Of a stretch of DNA of 28,052 nt, positions 24,435 through 28,052 are shown in pieces (the first letter of the stretch is position 1; every line of letters starts with the position of its first letter). A program made the translations under genes and the position numbers. This DNA is from Pseudomonadota bacterium. Lineage in GTDB: Bacteria; Pseudomonadota; Alphaproteobacteria; Acetobacterales; Acetobacteraceae. The stretch spans positions 1-28,052 of the forward strand of contig JAKBAQ010000007.1 in NCBI GenBank assembly GCA_021808985.1. Reading direction: 5' to 3'. The notes below the pieces were generated by a model. The model was given only the letters and a program-made list of their open reading frames with translations. It was not told the DNA's origin and did not search any database.

Positions 24435-24489
24435 GAATCCTTGGTTCGAATCGGAGGACTCGGGTAAGGAGAGACTCGAAACCCGAGTC
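24435..24489. promoter_or_regulatory. cluster of five GANTC (CcrM-type) sites upstream of mipZ
   Basis: GANTC sites occur at 24435-24439, 24448-24452, 24457-24461, 24473-24477 and 24485-24489, five in 55 bases where random sequence gives about one per 256. Two of them lie in the arms of a 9-base inverted repeat, GACTCGGGT (24457-24465) and ACCCGAGTC (24481-24489). The cluster ends 12 bases before the mipZ ATG. In Caulobacter mipZ is a GcrA/CcrM target, so methylation-dependent control is a good inference. Confidence 0.7.
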
Positions 24490-24501
24490 GGAGAATTGCT
24501 C

Positions 24502-25341
24502 ATGGCCAGCGTGTCTGCCCAATCGCGTCCTTATGTCATCGTGCTGGGCAATGAGAAGGGTGGCTCGGGTAAGTCAACCACTTCCATTCATATCATCGTC
24601 TCGCTGCTGCGCGATGGCTACAGCGTGGGCGCCATGGATTTGGACGCGCGGCAGGGCACGCTGGCGGGCACGCTGGCGGCGCGCAAGCACTTCGTGGAGA
24701 GCAAGGAGATCGCGCTGCCGCTGCCGGTGTTCCGCTCGGTGCACCGGGCGGTTCTGGACAACCGGCTGGAGGCGGAGGCCGAGGAGCGGGCGCGCTTTGA
24801 CGAGGCGCTGGCCGGGTTCGAGGGCATGGATGTGGTGGTGATAGACTGCCCCGGCGCGGATACGTACCTCTCGCGCTATGGGCACAGCCATGCGGATACG
24901 CTGATCACCCCGATCAATGACAGTTTCGTCGATTTCTCGATGCTGGCGAAGGTGGACCCGGATAATCACGACATTGTGAACCCCAGCATTTATTCGGAAA
25001 TGGTGTGGGAGGCGCGCAAGAACCGCTTCTCGCGTGACCGCGGCAAGATCGACTGGATTGTGATGCGCAACCGGCTCGCGGCCTCGGAGGCGCGCAACAA
25101 GCGCGATGTGGGCGAGACGCTGGAATTGCTGGCCAAGCGGATCGGGTTCCGCACGCTCAAGGGGTTTGGCGAGCGGGTGATCTTTCGCGAGCTGTATCTG
25201 CAGGGGTTGACCCTGATGGATGTGCGGGAGGCGAATGTCGGGATCGCGCTCGGGCTTTCGCACATCGCGGCGCGGACCGAGGTGCGGGCGCTGATCAGCG
25301 CGATCAAGCTGCCGCCGGCGAAATTGCAGCTGGTGGCGTAA
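24502..25341 (+). CDS. mipZ: division plane positioning ATPase MipZ
   Basis: 279 residues, the length of Caulobacter MipZ. VIVLGNEKGGSGKSTTSIHI is the deviant Walker A of the ParA/MinD family, with both Lys residues. MDLDARQGTL follows, then VVIDCPGADTYLSRYGHSHADTLITPINDSFVDFSMLAKVD with the Walker B-type Asp. MipZ binds ParB near the chromosome origins as an ATP dimer, forms a gradient from the poles and blocks FtsZ assembly away from midcell. The ATG at 24502 follows GGAG at 9 bases; an upstream in-frame extension to 24277 would run antisense through the membrane protein gene. Five GANTC sites upstream suggest control by GcrA, encoded at 9726-10175. Confidence 0.96.
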   Translation: MASVSAQSRPYVIVLGNEKGGSGKSTTSIHIIVSLLRDGYSVGAMDLDARQGTLAGTLAARKHFVESKEIALPLPVFRSVHRAVLDNRLEAEAEERARFDEALAGFEGMDVVVIDCPGADTYLSRYGHSHADTLITPINDSFVDFSMLAKVDPDNHDIVNPSIYSEMVWEARKNRFSRDRGKIDWIVMRNRLAASEARNKRDVGETLELLAKRIGFRTLKGFGERVIFRELYLQGLTLMDVREANVGIALGLSHIAARTEVRALISAIKLPPAKLQLVA

Positions 25342-25343
25342 AA

Positions 25344-25366
25344 CGCCGGGCTGCAAGGCGGTTTTT
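25344..25366 (+). terminator. weak factor-independent terminator after mipZ
   Basis: CGCC (25344-25347) can pair with GGCG (25357-25360) around a 9-base GC-rich loop, followed by GTTTTT at 25361-25366. The stem is short, but this is one of the few hairpins in the window with a U-tract. It begins 3 bases after the mipZ stop. Confidence 0.35.
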
Positions 25367-25422
25367 GGACTCACGCCGCGGCGGCGCGCGCATTATATGG
25401 CGGGAAAACGCTGGAGTGTGAG

Positions 25423-26181
25423 ATGGGGCGCGTGTTTCTGGCCGGGGCTGGTCCTGGAGACCCGGAATTGCTGACATTGAAGGCCGCGCGCGTGATAGCG
25501 GCGGCGGATGTGCTGCTTCATGACAGCCTGGTGGACCCGCGCGTGCTGGCGATGGCCAGGGCGGAGGCGCGGCTTATCGATGTTGGCAAGCGCTGCGGCA
25601 AGCATTCGGCCAGCCAGAAGGAGATTTGCCGCCTGCTGGTGGCCCAGGCGCGCACCGGCAAGGTGGTGGTGCGGCTGAAGGGCGGCGACCCGATGGTGTT
25701 TGGCCGCGCCACGGAGGAGATGGAGGCGCTGCAGGCGGCGGGGATCGGGTTTGAGGTGATCCCGGGCGTGACGGCGGCGACGGCGGCGGCGGCGGCGATG
25801 CGCGTCTCGCTCACCAAGCGGGGGGTGGCGCGCTCGCTGCATTTTCTGGCGGGGCATGGCGCCGAGAGCGGGCTGCCGGCGCATGACTGGGTTTCGCTCA
25901 CCAAATCAGGCGGCACGCTGGTGGTGTATATGGGCGGGCAGACGCTGCCGGGACTGGCGGCGCACTTCATAGAAGCGGGGATGCCGCCGGACATGCCGGC
26001 GGTGGCGGTGGAGAGTGCCAGCCTGCAGGAGCAGCGGATTTTGCGGGGAACCATAGGCTCGCTGCCGGGGCTGGTGATGCGGGCGAAGGCGCCGGGGCCG
26101 GTGATTGTGCTGATCGGCGAGGCGATGGAGCAGTCTGACGAGTTGGACGACGTGCTGCTGCAGGTCGAGGCCAGGGGCTGA
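25423..26181 (+). CDS. cobA: uroporphyrinogen-III C-methyltransferase (SUMT)
   Basis: 252 residues, the length of stand-alone SUMT. VFLAGAGPGDPELLTLKAARVIAAADVLLHDSLV is the family N-terminus. VGKRCGKHSASQKEI, VVVRLKGGDPMVFGRATEE and EVIPGVTAATAAAA make up the SAM and tetrapyrrole sites. It adds two methyl groups from SAM to uroporphyrinogen III, giving precorrin-2 for siroheme and cobalamin. There is no CysG dehydrogenase/chelatase part. The ATG at 25423 has GGAG and GAG upstream. No other cobalamin gene and no cobalamin riboswitch are nearby. It ends 19 bases from the convergent aspartoacylase-family gene. Confidence 0.94.
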   Translation: MGRVFLAGAGPGDPELLTLKAARVIAAADVLLHDSLVDPRVLAMARAEARLIDVGKRCGKHSASQKEICRLLVAQARTGKVVVRLKGGDPMVFGRATEEMEALQAAGIGFEVIPGVTAATAAAAAMRVSLTKRGVARSLHFLAGHGAESGLPAHDWVSLTKSGGTLVVYMGGQTLPGLAAHFIEAGMPPDMPAVAVESASLQEQRILRGTIGSLPGLVMRAKAPGPVIVLIGEAMEQSDELDDVLLQVEARG

Positions 26182-26200
26182 GGCGCCGGCTTTCAGGCTT

Positions 26201-27184
26201 TCAGGCGGCGGGTGGCTCCATCCGCGCCAGGCGCACGGCGGTGTGGCCGAGGCTGACGCGCAGGCTGGGCATGACGAGCATGCAATGATCGTAGGGGGTG
26301 CGGATTTCGGCCTCGCCGTCATGCGCGATGAGCGTGTTGGCGGCGGGGATGATCTCGCCGCCCTGGAAGCTTTTGAGGAACACGAAGCGGTTGGTGCGCG
26401 CGGTGAGGGTGTGGGTGACCTGCGCGAAGGTGGCCGGGCCTGGCGGCGCGGGAGGGGGGAGGATCATGCCCGTTTGGCGCAGCAGGGCGCGCACGGTGGC
26501 GCGGGTCTGGTTCAGGGCCGCGGGCTCCCAGTGCTGGCCGGCCTCGGCCAGGATGGCCGTGGCCTCGGTGAAGCGGCCGTAATCAATGAGGCGCTTGCCG
26601 CTGGCGTGGCCGCTATCGGCGATGACGGTGGCGGGGGTGGCGAGCTTGAGCGCCAGCTCTCGCCCCTGGGCGGTGGCGCCGCACAGCAGCACCGGGGTGG
26701 AGGGCCAGAGCATGGTGTGAAGGTCCAGCAGGATGTCGGCCGTGTCGATCAGCGGGCGGATTTCGCGCGCGCGGTTGAGCTCCAGCGAGCGGCGCACGCC
26801 GAAGAGCTGCAGATCGTCCCAGACGCGGTTCATGTCCTCCTCGATATGGCGTGAGGCGAGGGGGGATTGGGGGTTGAAACGGTCAAACGCGGCGAGGTTG
26901 GCGAAGCCGAAGGTGAGCTTGCCGCGCCGGGGGGTGAATTTGGCGCGCAGCAGCTCGGCCAGCACGGTTGCGCCCGCGATCTCGTTGCCGTGAATGAGGC
27001 TGACCAGGACGACATGCGGGCCGGGGAGGCGGGAATCGTGCGTGGTGAAGCCGGGGATGCCGGTGTTGCCCTGGCGGAAGGCGGAAATGTCAGGTGTTGG
27101 GATGTGGACCGGGAACGCCGGCAGCTCCGCCGGATGGGCGGAATCGGGGGCAGCGGAATCAGCCGGCGGGGGGCCAGGAGTCAT
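26201..27184 (-). CDS. succinylglutamate desuccinylase/aspartoacylase family hydrolase
   Basis: 327 residues. The zinc carboxypeptidase-like (M14) fold is marked by LIHGNEIAG (zinc ligands His65 and Glu68), EEDMNRVWDD with a substrate-binding Arg120, and ILLDLHTM with the third zinc ligand His156. A C-terminal beta domain follows from about 240. The family removes acyl groups from N-acylated amino acids. Without arginine-succinyl pathway genes next door, the substrate (succinylglutamate, acetylaspartate or other) stays open. The N-terminal 20 residues are Pro/Ala-rich. The ATG at 27184 has no good ribosome binding site. It diverges from the ELM1-family gene, 87 bases apart. Confidence 0.85.
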   Translation of the reverse strand: MTPGPPPADSAAPDSAHPAELPAFPVHIPTPDISAFRQGNTGIPGFTTHDSRLPGPHVVLVSLIHGNEIAGATVLAELLRAKFTPRRGKLTFGFANLAAFDRFNPQSPLASRHIEEDMNRVWDDLQLFGVRRSLELNRAREIRPLIDTADILLDLHTMLWPSTPVLLCGATAQGRELALKLATPATVIADSGHASGKRLIDYGRFTEATAILAEAGQHWEPAALNQTRATVRALLRQTGMILPPPAPPGPATFAQVTHTLTARTNRFVFLKSFQGGEIIPAANTLIAHDGEAEIRTPYDHCMLVMPSLRVSLGHTAVRLARMEPPAA

Positions 27185-27271
27185 GAAGGCAGTGTAACGC
27201 AGTTGTGACGCGGCGCAATCGCCGCCAGGCGCGGGATTGACGGCGGCGAGCGCACGACGCAAAGCCGCCGC

Positions 27272-28052
27272 ATGGTGAGCGCGAGAATTCTATGCACCGA
27301 TCTGGCCGGGTTACGGGCGCAGGCTCTGGGTTTGACGGAGGCCGCCGGTTTGCACGCCGAGCTGCGCACGCTGGAATTTCAGCCGCCTTGGGACCGGATC
27401 TCGCCCCGGCTGTGGCCCAACATGCGCTGGGCGGTGCGCGCCGGGGCGTTTGAGCCGCCCTTGCCCGCGGTGGTGCTGGGCTGCGGCGGCGCTGGCGCGC
27501 GTGTGGCGGCGGGGTTGCGCGGGCCGGAGGTGAAGGCGGTGGCGATCCAGCATCCGCGCATGAATTTGAACAGGTTCGACCTGGTGATGGCGGCGCGGCA
27601 TGACGGCATCACGGGGGAGAACGTGATCGTGACCCGCACGGCGCTGCACCGGGTGACCAAGCCGCGCCTGGCGGCGGAGCTGGCGAAATGGGCGCCGGTG
27701 TTTGCCCTGTATCAGCGCCCGCTGCTGGCGGTGCTGCTGGGCGGCAGCAACGGGCGCTACCGCTTTGAGGCGGCGCAGGGGCGCGAGCTGGCCGAGCAGC
27801 TGGCCGCGCTGATCCGGCGGGAGAAAATTGGCGTGGTGATAACGCCATCGCGCCGCACCGCGCCGGAGATTGTGCGGATTCTGCGCGAGACGCTGGCGCC
27901 GATGGATGCCTGGATATGGGACGGCGCCGGGGAGAATCCGTATTTCGGGATGCTGGCCTGCGCGGATGCGATTTTGTGCACGGCGGATTCGGTTTCCATG
28001 GTCTCCGAGGCGGTGGCGACCCCGGTGCCGGTGTTTTTGCTGCGCCTGCCGG
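27272..28052 (+). CDS. ELM1-family (mitochondrial fission ELM1-like) protein, truncated by the right edge
   Basis: An uninterrupted frame runs from ATG 27272 to the last base, giving about 260 residues without a stop. It reads MVSARILCTDLAGLRAQALGLTEAAGL at the start. Later comes IQHPRMNLNRFDLVMAARHDGITGENVIVTRTALHRV, then LLAVLLGGSNGRYRF, VITPSRRTAPEIVRILRETL, and finally ADSVSMVSEAVATPVPVFLLRLP. These are the landmarks of the ELM1/DUF1022 family, GT-B-like proteins common in alphaproteobacteria and plant mitochondria. Their bacterial role is unknown and may be glycosyl transfer. The C-terminus lies beyond the window. A GTG at 27275 is an equally possible start. Confidence 0.85.
   Translation, partial: MVSARILCTDLAGLRAQALGLTEAAGLHAELRTLEFQPPWDRISPRLWPNMRWAVRAGAFEPPLPAVVLGCGGAGARVAAGLRGPEVKAVAIQHPRMNLNRFDLVMAARHDGITGENVIVTRTALHRVTKPRLAAELAKWAPVFALYQRPLLAVLLGGSNGRYRFEAAQGRELAEQLAALIRREKIGVVITPSRRTAPEIVRILRETLAPMDAWIWDGAGENPYFGMLACADAILCTADSVSMVSEAVATPVPVFLLRLP

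Noticed and set aside
24440..24459. GGTTCGAATC, like a tRNA T-arm
   Set aside because: The flanking bases do not pair as a T-stem and no acceptor, D or anticodon arm can be drawn; it is part of the GANTC-rich mipZ upstream region.
25342..25422. Possible cobalamin riboswitch before cobA
   Set aside because: The gap is only 81 bases and lacks the B12-box sequence and the space for the fold.
26188..26203. Tandem GGCTTTCA repeat between cobA and the aspartoacylase-family gene
   Set aside because: Only two 8-base units, partly within the end of the minus-strand gene; likely chance slippage.

Overview
The window is a gene-dense, GC-rich stretch of an alphaproteobacterial chromosome. It carries GcrA and MipZ, two alphaproteobacterial cell-cycle proteins, with GANTC (CcrM-type) sites in their upstream regions. 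It also carries an MbfA-type ferritin/VIT1 iron exporter, a YbjN-ProC pair and an ELM1-family protein. Together these suggest Rhodospirillales, most likely an Acetobacteraceae relative such as an Acidocella/Acidiphilium-like bacterium. The family-level call is inference from gene content; there is no rRNA here. I see no tRNA, rRNA, CRISPR array, transposase or prophage.

Layout. 1-4423: the tail of an unidentified gene, mbfA (-), and a translationally coupled pair of TPR proteins, one with a sulfotransferase domain and one with a glycosyltransferase-9-like domain. 4591-8211: an MFS exporter (-), a class II aldolase (+) and a soluble globin-coupled chemoreceptor (-). 8353-12132: a MoeB/ThiF-type adenylyltransferase overlapping an exported SH3-like protein, then gcrA, a cold-shock protein and an M17 aminopeptidase, all on +. 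12133-12529: a 397-base gap with a promoter-like sequence and palindromes ahead of a compact MarR-lolA-xthA operon. 14358-19437: a minus-strand block of a secreted serpin, histidine phosphatase, beta-class GST, prs, proC and a YbjN protein. 19664-22144: queE-queD (+), convergent with enolase (-). 22355-28052: a nitronate-monooxygenase-like flavoprotein with an added Cys cluster, a Pr6Pr membrane protein, mipZ, a SUMT (cobA), an aspartoacylase-family hydrolase and a truncated ELM1-family gene running off the right edge.

Most genes are housekeeping: PRPP synthesis, proline, glycolysis, queuosine precursor, siroheme/cobalamin precursor, lipoprotein sorting and base-excision repair. The most notable non-genic structure is a pair of about 151-base repeats at 15670-15820 and 20699-20849, in opposite orientation and about 91% identical. 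Each has two near-perfect palindromes inside an imperfect outer stem, so a three-way-junction fold is possible. The second notable signal is regulatory. Five GANTC sites lie within 55 bases ahead of mipZ, and a DnaA-box match plus a GANTC site lie ahead of gcrA. This is what a conserved DnaA-GcrA-CcrM cell-cycle circuit would leave in sequence.
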